Shown here piece by piece: positions 1 through 5,476 of a stretch of 8,034 nt of DNA. Origin of the DNA: JBDRGC01 sp043818215 (GTDB lineage: Bacteria; Chloroflexota; Anaerolineae; Anaerolineales; UBA11858); contig JBDRGC010000502.1 of assembly GCA_043818215.1 (NCBI GenBank), positions 1 to 8,034 of the forward strand. Direction: 5' to 3'. Position 1 is the stretch's first letter. Every line of letters begins with the position of its first letter. A model generated the notes under the pieces. It was not told where the DNA came from and searched no databases. It saw only the letters and a program-made list of their open reading frames with translations. The translations under genes and the position numbers were made by a program.

Positions 1-37
1 TTGGTAGATTGGTAGATTGGTAAATTGGTAGATTGGT
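1..37. repeat. 8-bp tandem repeat (TTGGTAGA)
   Basis: The window opens with four and a half head-to-tail copies of the 8-mer ttggtaga; one copy reads ttggtaaa. It runs directly into a second, 7-bp tandem array. The left edge may lie outside the window. Short tandem arrays like this are prone to slippage and so may vary in copy number between close relatives. Confidence 0.85.
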
Positions 38-96
38 GACTAGGGATTAGGGATTAGGGGATTGGTTCCTAGTCCCTAGTCCCTAGTCCCTAGTCC
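38..96. repeat. heptamer tandem repeats forming a 21-bp hairpin
   Basis: Heptamers tagggat (41-60, just under three copies) are followed by four exact copies of ctagtcc (69-96). The two arrays face each other: bases 38-58 can pair with 68-88 over 21 positions (19 Watson-Crick and 2 G-T/G-U pairs), leaving a 9-base loop at 59-67. The hairpin ends about 55 bases before the start codon of the kinase gene, so if that gene's promoter lies further left the hairpin would sit in its 5' untranslated region. There is no T-run after it, so it is not a classical terminator. Confidence 0.8.
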
Positions 97-142
97 CTGA
101 TTCCTGGTTTCCTAATCTTCACATTCGAAAGGAGAAAGACAC

Positions 143-781
143 ATGCTAGGCGATGTACTTTTAATAAACGATGGTCACAAAAAGGCTGCCAAACAAATCG
201 TTGAGCGGTTGAACGTTATCCGAGGCAATAAAATTATTGTAGCGATTGGGGGTGAATCGGGTACCGGAAAATCCGAATTGGCCCATGTGGTTGCCCGGCT
301 GCTAAAAGATCAGGGGGCACCGGCCAAGCTGCTGCATATCGACGATTACTACAAGACCTCACCTCAAGAAAGAGCCGCGTGGCGCCAAGAGCACGGCATC
401 GAAAGTATCGGCTACACGGAATACGATTGGGAGGCGATCAACCGCACCCTAACTGAGTTCCGGGGAGACTCTGACAAAGCCGTCATGCCTTGCATCGACC
501 TGCTGACCGACCAGCAAGACCAATTGGTCACCAGTTTCGAAGGTCTGCGATACATGGTCATCGAGGGGCTATACGCGATCAAAGCGGATGCGGATGTGAG
601 GGTATTGATCGACCTGACTTACCACGAAACCAAGAAAGCGCAATTGGTGCGCGGCAAAGAAACGCTAAATAAAGAACGGCTGCAAGTGTTGGAAAGGGAG
701 CATCAGGTAGTACAATCGCTCCGCCCTTTGGCAAACCTGCTCGTCACCCCAAATTTCTATGTAGTTGAAGCTAAAAGCTGA
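143..781 (+). CDS. uridine kinase-like P-loop kinase
   Basis: A 212-residue protein of the uridine kinase/phosphoribulokinase type. Such cytosolic enzymes transfer phosphate from ATP or GTP to a nucleoside or similar small hydroxyl substrate. A Walker A loop, GESGTGKS, is at residues 37-44; the substrate-side motif HIDDYY is at 65-70; a strand reading MVIEGLYA (138-145) fits the Walker-B-like region; and an Arg/Lys-rich stretch near 166-180 (VRGKETLNKER) fits the lid. About 30 residues precede the P-loop strand, a short N-terminal extension. The ATG is preceded by aaaggag at 128-134, a strong ribosome binding site at good spacing, which fixes the start. The next gene begins 61 bp downstream and is much richer in A+T, so the two probably do not share ancestry. 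Family membership is well supported. The exact substrate is not: annotation as uridine kinase is by similarity of motifs, and other P-loop small-molecule kinases remain possible. Confidence 0.8.
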   Translation: MLGDVLLINDGHKKAAKQIVERLNVIRGNKIIVAIGGESGTGKSELAHVVARLLKDQGAPAKLLHIDDYYKTSPQERAAWRQEHGIESIGYTEYDWEAINRTLTEFRGDSDKAVMPCIDLLTDQQDQLVTSFEGLRYMVIEGLYAIKADADVRVLIDLTYHETKKAQLVRGKETLNKERLQVLEREHQVVQSLRPLANLLVTPNFYVVEAKS

Positions 782-842
782 TATCACGTTGGGCGTTATA
801 AAGTTTCTTCGTCAAGGTTATACAGAACAATCAAGGTAGACA

Positions 843-1379
843 ATGCAAAAAGACAATCCTGAAATGAGTGCAAATGATGTGATTGAGATCGTGCAACTTC
901 TCAACCAAAATAATATTGATGTCATCATTAATGGTGGATGGGGTGTAGATGCTTTACTCGGAGAACAAACTCGAACTCACGAAGATTTGGATGTGGCAGT
1001 AAAGCATAAAGATGTCCTAAAAATCCGAGCATTACTTGAAGATAGAAACTATAAAGATGTACTGCGTGACGACACCTGGGAATGCAACTTTGTTCTAGGC
1101 GATGATAAACGTCACGTAATAGATATCCATTCCTGCACGTTTGATTCTACGGGCAAAAATATATTCGGCGTTGAGTACCCGTATGAATCATTGAATGGAA
1201 CAGGTATCATTAGCGGCTATATAGTCAAGTGCATTTCACCTGAGTGGATGGTGAAATTTCATACCGGATATGAGCTTGATGAAAACGATTATCACGATGT
1301 TAAGTTACTTTGTCAGACATTTGGAATAAAATTGCCTGAGGAATACGATGAGTTTGTTTTGAAAGATAGCCAATCGTGA
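843..1379 (+). CDS. lincosamide/aminoglycoside-type nucleotidyltransferase
   Basis: A 178-residue protein of the nucleotidyltransferase superfamily, closest in motif pattern to the LnuA/LinA lincosamide and ANT(2'')-type aminoglycoside adenylyltransferases, which inactivate antibiotics by attaching a nucleotide to a hydroxyl group. The signature GGWGVDALLG is at residues 31-40, and the metal-binding pair D48/D50 lies in HEDLDVAV (46-53). A probable third acidic residue, D94, is in HVIDIHS. The C-terminal part (SPEWMVKFHTGYE, then a conserved-looking DYHDV) matches how this family ends. The start at 843 has aaggtag at 833-839; an internal ATG at 864 is an alternative. Its codon use is visibly A+T-richer than that of both flanking genes, suggesting recent acquisition. 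Whether it confers resistance is unknown: many environmental members of this family have no proven drug substrate. Confidence 0.82.
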   Translation: MQKDNPEMSANDVIEIVQLLNQNNIDVIINGGWGVDALLGEQTRTHEDLDVAVKHKDVLKIRALLEDRNYKDVLRDDTWECNFVLGDDKRHVIDIHSCTFDSTGKNIFGVEYPYESLNGTGIISGYIVKCISPEWMVKFHTGYELDENDYHDVKLLCQTFGIKLPEEYDEFVLKDSQS

Positions 1380-1438
1380 TCGAGATACAGTGCAAATCAA
1401 AAACACCCAACCCTTAATCAAGCGGGCCGGGACTACGC

Positions 1439-1472
1439 CAGGGTGGTACGCGGCACGATTTGCCAAGTCTGG
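1439..1472. repeat. 34-bp direct repeat, copy 1
   Basis: Begins cagggtggtacgcggcacga and matches 2630-2663 at 32 of 34 positions in the same orientation. The two copies bracket the alpha/beta hydrolase gene. This copy also overlaps the longest possible upstream extension of the hydrolase reading frame, which argues that the extension is not coding. Confidence 0.85.
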
Positions 1473-1571
1473 TTATGGCAAAAGCAACGCCTCGGGCTAA
1501 AACGCCAAGCCGTTTATTATCTCGTTTGGGCGGCTGAGGCTCTAATAAATGAGATTTTTCATGAGCAAATA

Positions 1572-2495
1572 ATGGATACTAACTATTGGCGTGTCTACTA
1601 CGATGAAAAGGTTGCTGAACGCAGTGACGATATTCGCGAGGAAATTGAACTTCACTCGACAGGTGTGAATATCCATGTTGACGTGTATTCAAATCCAAAT
1701 TCCAATGCACCAGTCGTAATCTTCAATCATGGGGCAGCAGGCTATTGTCGTCTTTTTGTGCCGTTAGCGCTTTTACTTAACGGGCGTGGTTATACGGTTG
1801 TTGTACCTGACCAGCGTGGTCAAGGACTATCCGGCGGCAGGAGGGGCGATTACAGTATTTCGGAATGCGTTCAAAACATAGTGGATGTGGCCCATTGGGC
1901 TAAGAAACGATTTCGCACTCCACTATTCATGGTTGGCGGGAGCGTAGGTGGCGCACTTACTTATTATGCGGCGGCGGCTGGCTCTCCTACCAACGCGATT
2001 GCTTGCCTCAATCTCTTTGACTTTGGAAATGGGATAGATGGGATAAAGATTTCTCGTGTTGCTTTCCTGGCTCGTTACAATGCCATCGTAAAAACGCTCA
2101 AGGTAGGGATGGCATTCTTGAAGCCACTGTATAGGTTGCGTATCCCATTAAACTGGATGGGGGCTTTTGATAAGTTGATGGATGAGCGTGATGCAGAGTT
2201 TCAAGCTCAGTTGGATGCAGATCCCGTTCCTCCCCGCCTCGTGAGCCTTCGCTCTCTGGCAAGCAATATGTACACAAGTCCCACTATTTCGTTCGAGAAA
2301 AATCAAATACCTGTTTTGGTTATCAATCAGAGTTTGGATAAGATGGTAGACCCTAATGTAACTCGGCACAATTACGATCGGCTCAACGGAATAAAACGCT
2401 ACCTTGAGATGCCTTTCGGGCACTGGTCAAACCAACCCGAATTCTGGGAGACTATATTGGCGGCTTGCGATGAGTGGTTTAGAGAACATTTGTGA
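1572..2495 (+). CDS. alpha/beta hydrolase (lysophospholipase/serine esterase type)
   Basis: A 307-residue alpha/beta-hydrolase of the Hydrolase_4/S33-like group, which cleaves ester or amide bonds; monoacylglycerol lipases and lysophospholipases are typical relatives. An oxyanion-hole motif is seen in NHGAAG (residues 52-57), then VPDQRGQGLSGG (78-89). The nucleophile elbow GGSVGG (122-127) has Ser124, and LDKMVDP (255-261) holds the candidate acid Asp260 (or Asp256). FGHWSN (282-287) carries the catalytic His284. No signal peptide is evident, so it is probably cytosolic. The frame stays open upstream to an ATG at 1443, but those 43 codons run through the 34-bp repeat and are unlike the family N-terminus; MDTNYW at 1572 fits the usual length better, although its ribosome binding site is weak. 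Flanking direct repeats suggest it may have moved as a unit. The natural substrate cannot be read from the sequence. Confidence 0.85.
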   Translation: MDTNYWRVYYDEKVAERSDDIREEIELHSTGVNIHVDVYSNPNSNAPVVIFNHGAAGYCRLFVPLALLLNGRGYTVVVPDQRGQGLSGGRRGDYSISECVQNIVDVAHWAKKRFRTPLFMVGGSVGGALTYYAAAAGSPTNAIACLNLFDFGNGIDGIKISRVAFLARYNAIVKTLKVGMAFLKPLYRLRIPLNWMGAFDKLMDERDAEFQAQLDADPVPPRLVSLRSLASNMYTSPTISFEKNQIPVLVINQSLDKMVDPNVTRHNYDRLNGIKRYLEMPFGHWSNQPEFWETILAACDEWFREHL

Positions 2496-2629
2496 TGTAT
2501 CAGTAGCTACGTAGCTGAAGAACGCCACTTAAGTTATAGTAGGCGGGGCCATCGCTGACCCCGCATTCACCAAATGTTCGGTGGTAGTCAAACGGGTCGC
2601 ATCCCCGCGTAGAGCGGACTCGCCTTCGG
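2496..2629. other. non-coding gap with a GC-rich hairpin
   Basis: No gene is seen. A perfect 12-base palindrome (agctacgtagct, 2505-2516) lies just after the hydrolase stop. A GC-rich hairpin follows (gcgggg at 2543-2548 pairs with ccccgc at 2559-2564); it could halt transcription from the hydrolase but has no T-run. The segment ccgcgta at 2605-2611 pairs with tacgcgg at 2638-2644, inside the second 34-bp repeat, so that repeat is part of a larger stem-loop. Confidence 0.5.
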
Positions 2630-2663
2630 CAGGGTGGTACGCGGCGCGATTTACCAAGTCTGG
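2630..2663. repeat. 34-bp direct repeat, copy 2
   Basis: Second copy of the repeat at 1439-1472, differing at two positions, same orientation, 1191 bp apart. It is preceded by cgccttcggc and is followed after three bases by the 77-bp palindrome at 2667-2743. It pairs with 2605-2611 to form a stem, as described for that gap. Confidence 0.85.
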
Positions 2664-2666
2664 CGC

Positions 2667-2743
2667 AACACGACAACAAATTTGGAATGGAACGAATTTT
2701 AGGCCGGGAGAAATTCGTTCGTTTCTAAATTCGTTGTAGTGTT
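2667..2743. repeat. 77-bp imperfect palindrome (MITE/REP-like)
   Basis: Two 33-base arms, 2667-2699 and 2711-2743, are inverted complements at 28 of 33 positions, separated by an 11-base loop (taggccgggag). There is no coding content. The size and symmetry fit a miniature inverted-repeat or REP-type element. No clear target-site duplication can be picked out beside it. Confidence 0.75.
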
Positions 2744-2772
2744 ACCGAGTAGTAAACATCCCACACACGTTA

Positions 2773-3020
2773 TTATTCTCCAACGGCCATCCAATGAACG
2801 GTAACAGTCCGAGTGCCAGATGAGTGATTGCTCCAGGCATTCCAGTTTATTCCACTTGCCATGACACTCAAGACAGTGTGGGTCTCTGTGATTTCCTGGG
2901 GAAGAAGGCAGGGGGACTCACCCCTGCAAATCTCAAAGAGCCAAACTCTCCTTGTTTGGTGTTTTGAGTTAGGCTGGAATAATGCGTTTGAAAATGGTGT
3001 AAGCCAGATTTGCCAATAAT
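2773..3020 (-). pseudogene. C-terminal remnant of a surface protein, possibly H-type-lectin-like
   Basis: On the reverse strand an open frame ends with GINWNAWSNHSSGTRTVTVH followed by WMAVGE and a TAA at 2773-2775. The pattern of alternating hydrophobic strands closing on a W-[IML]-A-[IV]-G motif resembles the end of H-type-lectin-like domains found at the C-terminus of secreted or fibre-like proteins. Only the last 30 or so residues look convincing. Further upstream the frame is open but runs through a palindromic element (2837-2985) and then into the start region of the HicB-like gene, so the frame there is probably accidental. It lies on the same strand as the signal-peptide-bearing fragment at 3866-4326 and could be the other end of the same destroyed gene. 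That link is inference; the domain name is tentative. Confidence 0.4.
2837..2985. repeat. ~150-bp nested imperfect palindrome
   Basis: Successive short arms pair in nested order: gcatt 2837-2841 with aatgc 2981-2985; attcca 2849-2854 with tggaat 2975-2980; gcc 2858-2860 with ggc 2972-2974; actcaa 2866-2871 with ttgagt 2964-2969; gattt 2890-2894 with aaatc 2928-2932; gcagggg 2908-2914 with cccctgc 2921-2927. A side hairpin is formed by ccaaac 2941-2946 and gtttgg 2954-2959. The result could be a degenerate mobile palindrome or a structured RNA. It overlaps the pseudogene remnant and lies about 60 bp before module A. Confidence 0.5.
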
Positions 3021-3042
3021 CACCTCCTGAAGGACTAATCTG

Positions 3043-3354
3043 ATGACCTACGACGTATTGATCCAACCCCAGCCCGAAGGCGTATACCGGGCCACAGTGT
3101 TAGGCTGGCCTGAATTGAGCGTGGTGGGTAACAGCGAGCAAACGGCCATCGAACGCGTCCGGCAGGTACTTAAACAGTGGTTGGCGCAGGGCAAAATTGT
3201 GCGTATCGAGGTGGATGAACCCGTTTCTGGAACCGACACCTTGACGCACCCCTGGCTTCCCTTTCTGGGAATGTGGCGTGACGACCCAACCTTCGATAGT
3301 TTCCTGGCGAGAATGGAAGCATACCGCCATGAGTTAGACGAGACCCCTGGATGA
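3043..3354 (+). CDS. HicB-like antitoxin of the VapC module
   Basis: A 103-residue protein. Residues 1-55 (YDVLIQPQPEGVYRATV ... SEQTAIERVRQVL) have the HicB/UPF0150-like beta-strand pattern with a helix rich in regularly spaced hydrophobics. The tail (HPWLPFLGMWRDDPTFDSFL, 69-88, then an acidic helix) is typical of antitoxins paired with VapC-type PIN toxins, where the tail wraps the toxin active site. The start at 3043 has gaagga at 3029-3034. Its stop codon overlaps the start of the PIN gene by four bases (ATGA), so the two are translationally coupled. Role inferred: binds and neutralises the downstream toxin; such proteins often help repress their own operon, but no clear operator is visible here. 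No good sigma-70 promoter was found in the 100 bp upstream. Confidence 0.75.
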   Translation: MTYDVLIQPQPEGVYRATVLGWPELSVVGNSEQTAIERVRQVLKQWLAQGKIVRIEVDEPVSGTDTLTHPWLPFLGMWRDDPTFDSFLARMEAYRHELDETPG

Positions 3355-3779
3355 TGACCCTTTACATTCTGGATACCGATCATATTAGCCTGGTCCAGCG
3401 GGGACATCCGCAGGTCACGGCGCGCATTGCGGCTACACAGCCTGAGCAACTGTCAATCAGCATCGTGACTGCTCAAGAACAAATGCGCGGGCGACTGGCG
3501 CAGGTGCAACATGCCAGCGACACAACAGCTTTGATCCGTGCTTACAAATTGCTTCACGAGGCCATCACATTTCATCACACTATTTCCATCGTTGATTTTG
3601 ACAAGCAAGCGGTCGCAATATTGGACCGAATCTGGCAACGGAAGATACGTATCAGTACGCTTGACCTGCGCATTGCGGCGATTGCGCTTGCCGCCGGTGC
3701 AACGCTGGTCACCCGCAACCGCCGCGATTTCGAGCGCGCGCCGGGGTTGGTAATCGAAGATTGGTCTGTGCCAATGTAG
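3351..3779 (+). CDS. vapC: VapC-family PIN-domain toxin (ribonuclease)
   Basis: A 142-residue PIN-domain protein (141 if the second of two adjacent ATGs, at 3354, is used). VapC toxins are Mg2+-dependent endoribonucleases that cut tRNA or rRNA and stop growth unless held by the partner antitoxin. The family's acidic residues are all present: Asp8 in LDTDHISL (7-14), Glu43 in TAQEQMRGRL, Asp105 in STLDLRIAAIAL, and the final N/D cluster in TRNRRDFERAPGL (121-133), followed by the usual IEDWS ending. Nothing indicates damage, so the toxin should be active. It directly follows its antitoxin with a 4-base overlap and is followed after 22 bp by a strong terminator, so module A is a self-contained unit. 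The family call is secure; the RNA target cannot be predicted. Confidence 0.9.
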   Translation: MMTLYILDTDHISLVQRGHPQVTARIAATQPEQLSISIVTAQEQMRGRLAQVQHASDTTALIRAYKLLHEAITFHHTISIVDFDKQAVAILDRIWQRKIRISTLDLRIAAIALAAGATLVTRNRRDFERAPGLVIEDWSVPM

Positions 3780-3800
3780 AACGTACTTGAATGAACTTCA

Positions 3801-4014
3801 CAGCCCGCTCCGGCGGGCTTTTTTGATCCCTGCGCGTCAGGCTTTTCAGTAGACAGCGGTGCTTCTCACTCTCCTGGAATCGCGGAAACTCTGGTCGAGA
3901 TGCCGCCGCTGGTCTGTCTGCCGACGCTGACCAGGCCAGCGCTGACGAGTACGGCAGCGTGGCTATCCGGCCCCCACATCAGGCTACCACCGGCGTCGGC
4001 GTCGTAGAGGGCGA
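3801..4014. repeat. terminator-linked direct repeat, copy 1
   Basis: This 214-bp stretch is matched by 5178-5390 with 9 mismatches and one single-base gap by my hand alignment, about 95 percent identity. The first 37 bases recur a third time at 6221-6257. It starts with the terminator hairpin of module A and runs into the decayed surface-protein fragment on the opposite strand. Confidence 0.92.
3802..3824 (+). terminator. rho-independent terminator of module A
   Basis: A 7-bp GC-rich stem (agcccgc 3802-3808 with gcgggct 3813-3819) closes on a 4-base loop (tccg) and is followed by a run of six T (3819-3824). It lies 22 bp after the vapC stop. The same hairpin, with a different loop, ends modules B and C. 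Confidence 0.93.
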
Positions 4015-4326
4015 TCGTCATGCCAAAGGGGTGCCGTCTTCAGGGTTGCCGCTGCTGTCCGCCAGCCGTCCCTGGTAGTTGACGGTGGTGGCGCTGGGGC
4101 CGGGGGCATTCAACGCACTTTGCAAAGGCTTGGCCCACACATTTTGGGTGAGGATGATGAGCAGAACAAGCAGGATTGTGCCGCCATTGGGGATCAGCCA
4201 GCGGAGGGCGGTGCGATTCAGGCGACCGGGACGAGGCATTGGCCCTTCGCTGCTGGCCTTTCGGCGTGGCAGACTGCGATCAACCACTTCTGCCAGCTCT
4301 AAAATTGAACTCTTTTGCTCGTTCAT
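3866..4326 (-). pseudogene. decayed N-terminus of a secreted surface protein ('YQGRL' type)
   Basis: Reading the reverse strand from ATG 4324-4326, about 100 residues begin with a basic head. A hydrophobic signal/membrane segment lies at residues 49-65 (TILLVLLIILTQNVWA), and the motif NYQGRLADSSGNPEDGTP follows near 83-100. The frame then hits a TGA at 4018-4020. One frame over, the domain carries on from 4021 as MTIALYDADAGGSLMWGP and so on to a TGA at 3866-3868, so a frameshift near 4019-4026 separates two parts of one domain. YQGRL ... LYD..GGSLMWGP ... GLFSVG is the start of a family of exported, often fibre-like surface proteins. Everything after SGGISTRV is lost; module A begins less than 850 bp further along. 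Part of this fragment is duplicated at 5242-5400. Broken by frameshift and truncation, with no expected product. Confidence 0.75.
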
Positions 4327-4364
4327 TGAAAATACGTACTTGATTTGTGGATGTCTATGCTGCC

Positions 4365-4393
4365 TTGACCAGCCGGACAGACACAATTACAAT
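4365..4393 (+). promoter_or_regulatory. predicted sigma-70-type promoter of module B
   Basis: TTGACC (4365-4370), 17-bp spacer, TACAAT (4388-4393), ending 42 bp before the ATG of the first gene of module B. The -35 and the next three bases (TTGACCAGC) are identical to those of the module C promoter. It lies just upstream of, and divergent from, the start of the decayed surface-protein gene. Confidence 0.65.
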
Positions 4394-4404
4394 AAGTTGC
4401 AAAT

Positions 4405-4418
4405 TACACACTGGTGTA
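4405..4418. promoter_or_regulatory. candidate operator in the module B leader
   Basis: A dyad, tacac-actg-gtgta, sits between the predicted -10 and the ribosome binding site (tagagga, 4424-4430) of module B. Position and symmetry fit an autoregulatory binding site for a toxin-antitoxin complex. Arms are only five bases, so it could be chance. Confidence 0.3.
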
Positions 4419-4435
4419 CCCACTAGAGGATTGCC

Positions 4436-4723
4436 ATGTCTTATATGCAAGAACTGATAACAGAACTGCACAATCTGGAACGCGAGTTATCCCGTTTCGA
4501 GACCAAATATGGATTCCTTTCGGAAACCTTTTTCGCCTGGTACCAGAGCGGTCAAGAGCCAGAAGACCCGGATTGGGTGCAAGACTTTGCGCTTTGGGCC
4601 GGGACATATCAACTCAAGCTGCGCCGGCAGGAAAAGTATCACCGCCTGGTCGCACAAACCCTGTCCCAGCATGACGTGCCAGCGTTGATGCGTGAGTCGT
4701 TGCTGGTGGGAGTCGCTGGATGA
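4436..4723 (+). CDS. small helical partner protein of the TumE-like toxin (putative antitoxin, module B)
   Basis: A 95-residue, probably all-helical, charged protein. A coiled-coil-like stretch (QELITELHNLERELSRFETK, 5-24) leads into FETKYGFLSETFFAWYQSG (21-39), then acidic EPEDPDW and DFALWAGTYQLKLR (50-63). The order 'FE.xYG..S..F...xQ.G ... D.....F..W........R' is shared with the first protein of module C (residues 55-98), so the two are homologous although otherwise diverged. I see no helix-turn-helix or ribbon-helix-helix. The start is backed by tagagga at 4424-4430. Its stop overlaps the next start by ATGA. Role as antitoxin is inferred from small size, first position, coupling and the toxin-like partner; direct DNA binding is not apparent. 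Confidence 0.6.
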   Translation: MSYMQELITELHNLERELSRFETKYGFLSETFFAWYQSGQEPEDPDWVQDFALWAGTYQLKLRRQEKYHRLVAQTLSQHDVPALMRESLLVGVAG

Positions 4724-5151
4724 CACCAGAGGCCATTGCCGGTTATGAACTTCTGATTTACAGCCTGCTCGATACAATTCCATTGATCCTCTCCTCAACC
4801 TTGCGCCTCATACGCACCGGGCCGGCCTCTGGCCAGGTTGTTGGCGATTTGACCTTCTCTTACAACATCCGCCTGAATGTAGCCGAGTTGGTGGACTTTG
4901 ACGCTGGGCGGTTAGAGATTTTGCAATACGGTTACGTGGTCTGGCAGATCGCCGAACGACTCTATTGGTACGATTCCCAGGCGCACCCCAACGACCCGGC
5001 CCTGGCCTACACGCATCCACATCACAAGCACATCCATCCCAACATCAAACACAACCGCATCCCCGCGCCTGGACTTTCATTCACTAAACCCAATTTGCCG
5101 TTCCTGATTGATGAAATTGCAGAACTGTTGAGCGAAGGTGAACACTCATAA
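4720..5151 (+). CDS. TumE/DUF6516-like toxin (module B)
   Basis: A 143-residue protein resembling the TumE (DUF6516) toxin family. An antiparallel-strand region (VVGDLTFSYNIRLNVAELVD, 40-59, then LEILQYGYVVWQIAERLYWY, 65-84) precedes a histidine-rich segment with the key PHHKH at 100-104. The same PHHxH core occurs in the module C protein (102-106), where the preceding HxPxL-like spacing also matches. Unusually, this copy has an extra His-rich extension (IHPNIKHNRIPAPGLSF, 105-121) before the last helix (LPFLIDEIAELL). TumE-family proteins are second-gene toxins of two-gene systems; ribonuclease-like activity is what is generally supposed. The start overlaps the upstream stop by four bases. 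A terminator lies 27 bp after the stop. More diverged than the module C copy, so confidence is moderate. Confidence 0.6.
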   Translation: MTPEAIAGYELLIYSLLDTIPLILSSTLRLIRTGPASGQVVGDLTFSYNIRLNVAELVDFDAGRLEILQYGYVVWQIAERLYWYDSQAHPNDPALAYTHPHHKHIHPNIKHNRIPAPGLSFTKPNLPFLIDEIAELLSEGEHS

Positions 5152-5177
5152 GCTTGTGTCATCACCACCGCATCCGA

Positions 5178-5390
5178 CAGCCCGCTCTGGCGGGCTTTTT
5201 TGATCCCTGCGCGCAGGCTTTTCAGTGGACAGCGGTGCTTCTCACTCTCCTGGAAACGCGGAAACTCTGGTCAAGATGCCGCCGCTGGTCTGTCTGCCGA
5301 CGCTGAACAGGCCAGCGCTGACGAGTACGGCCGCGTGGCTCTCCGGCCCCCACATCAGGCTGCCATCGGCGTCGGCGTCGTAGAGGGCGA
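5178..5390. repeat. terminator-linked direct repeat, copy 2
   Basis: Copy of 3801-4014 in the same orientation, 1377 bp further along. It starts with the module B terminator and ends where the sequence turns into the module C promoter region. Homologous exchange between the two copies would delete or duplicate exactly module B together with the N-terminal part of the surface-protein remnant. Confidence 0.92.
5179..5201 (+). terminator. rho-independent terminator of module B
   Basis: agcccgc (5179-5185) pairs with gcgggct (5190-5196) around the loop tctg, followed by a run of six T (5196-5201). Stem identical to the terminators after modules A and C. Confidence 0.93.
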
Positions 5391-5400
5391 AGGTAATCCC
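5242..5400 (-). pseudogene. second fragment of the surface-protein domain
   Basis: The reverse strand encodes GITFALYDADADGSLMWGP and continues through the GLFSVGRQTSGG motif to a TGA at 5242-5244. It is the same domain piece as in 3866-4021, ending at the equivalent stop, but without the signal peptide, YQGRL motif or anything further. Both copies end in (I/L)TRVSA-PGE then stop, so the duplication probably took place after the parent gene was already broken. It is non-functional: no upstream start belonging to the family and under 60 codons. Confidence 0.7.
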
Positions 5401-5407
5401 CGCCCAG

Positions 5408-5437
5408 TTGACCAGCGCAGCGAGCAAAGGTTATAAT
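5408..5437 (+). promoter_or_regulatory. predicted sigma-70-type promoter of module C
   Basis: TTGACC (5408-5413), 18-bp spacer, perfect TATAAT (5432-5437), ending 39 bp before the ATG. It begins 17 bp past the end of repeat copy 2. The stretch TTGACCAGC matches the module B promoter. Confidence 0.75.
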
Positions 5438-5476
5438 GTTTGGAAATCAGCCAGCCAATGACTCAGGAGCACAATC

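Noticed and set aside
788..1411. Integron-type attC core motifs (gttgggc near 789, acccaac near 1405) around the nucleotidyltransferase
   Set aside because: No partner core with proper spacing and no attC-like stem was found; closest downstream match (gtttgggc) has an extra base. No integrase is visible.
1443..1571. 43-codon upstream extension of the alpha/beta hydrolase
   Set aside because: It runs through the 34-bp repeat, does not resemble the family N-terminus, and the ATG at 1572 gives the usual length.
2148..2423. Reverse-strand frame inside the alpha/beta hydrolase
   Set aside because: Fully inside a well-supported gene with no family resemblance of its own.
2505..2516. Perfect palindrome agctacgtagct as an operator
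   Set aside because: It lies downstream of the hydrolase with no promoter or gene start nearby, so no role can be supported.
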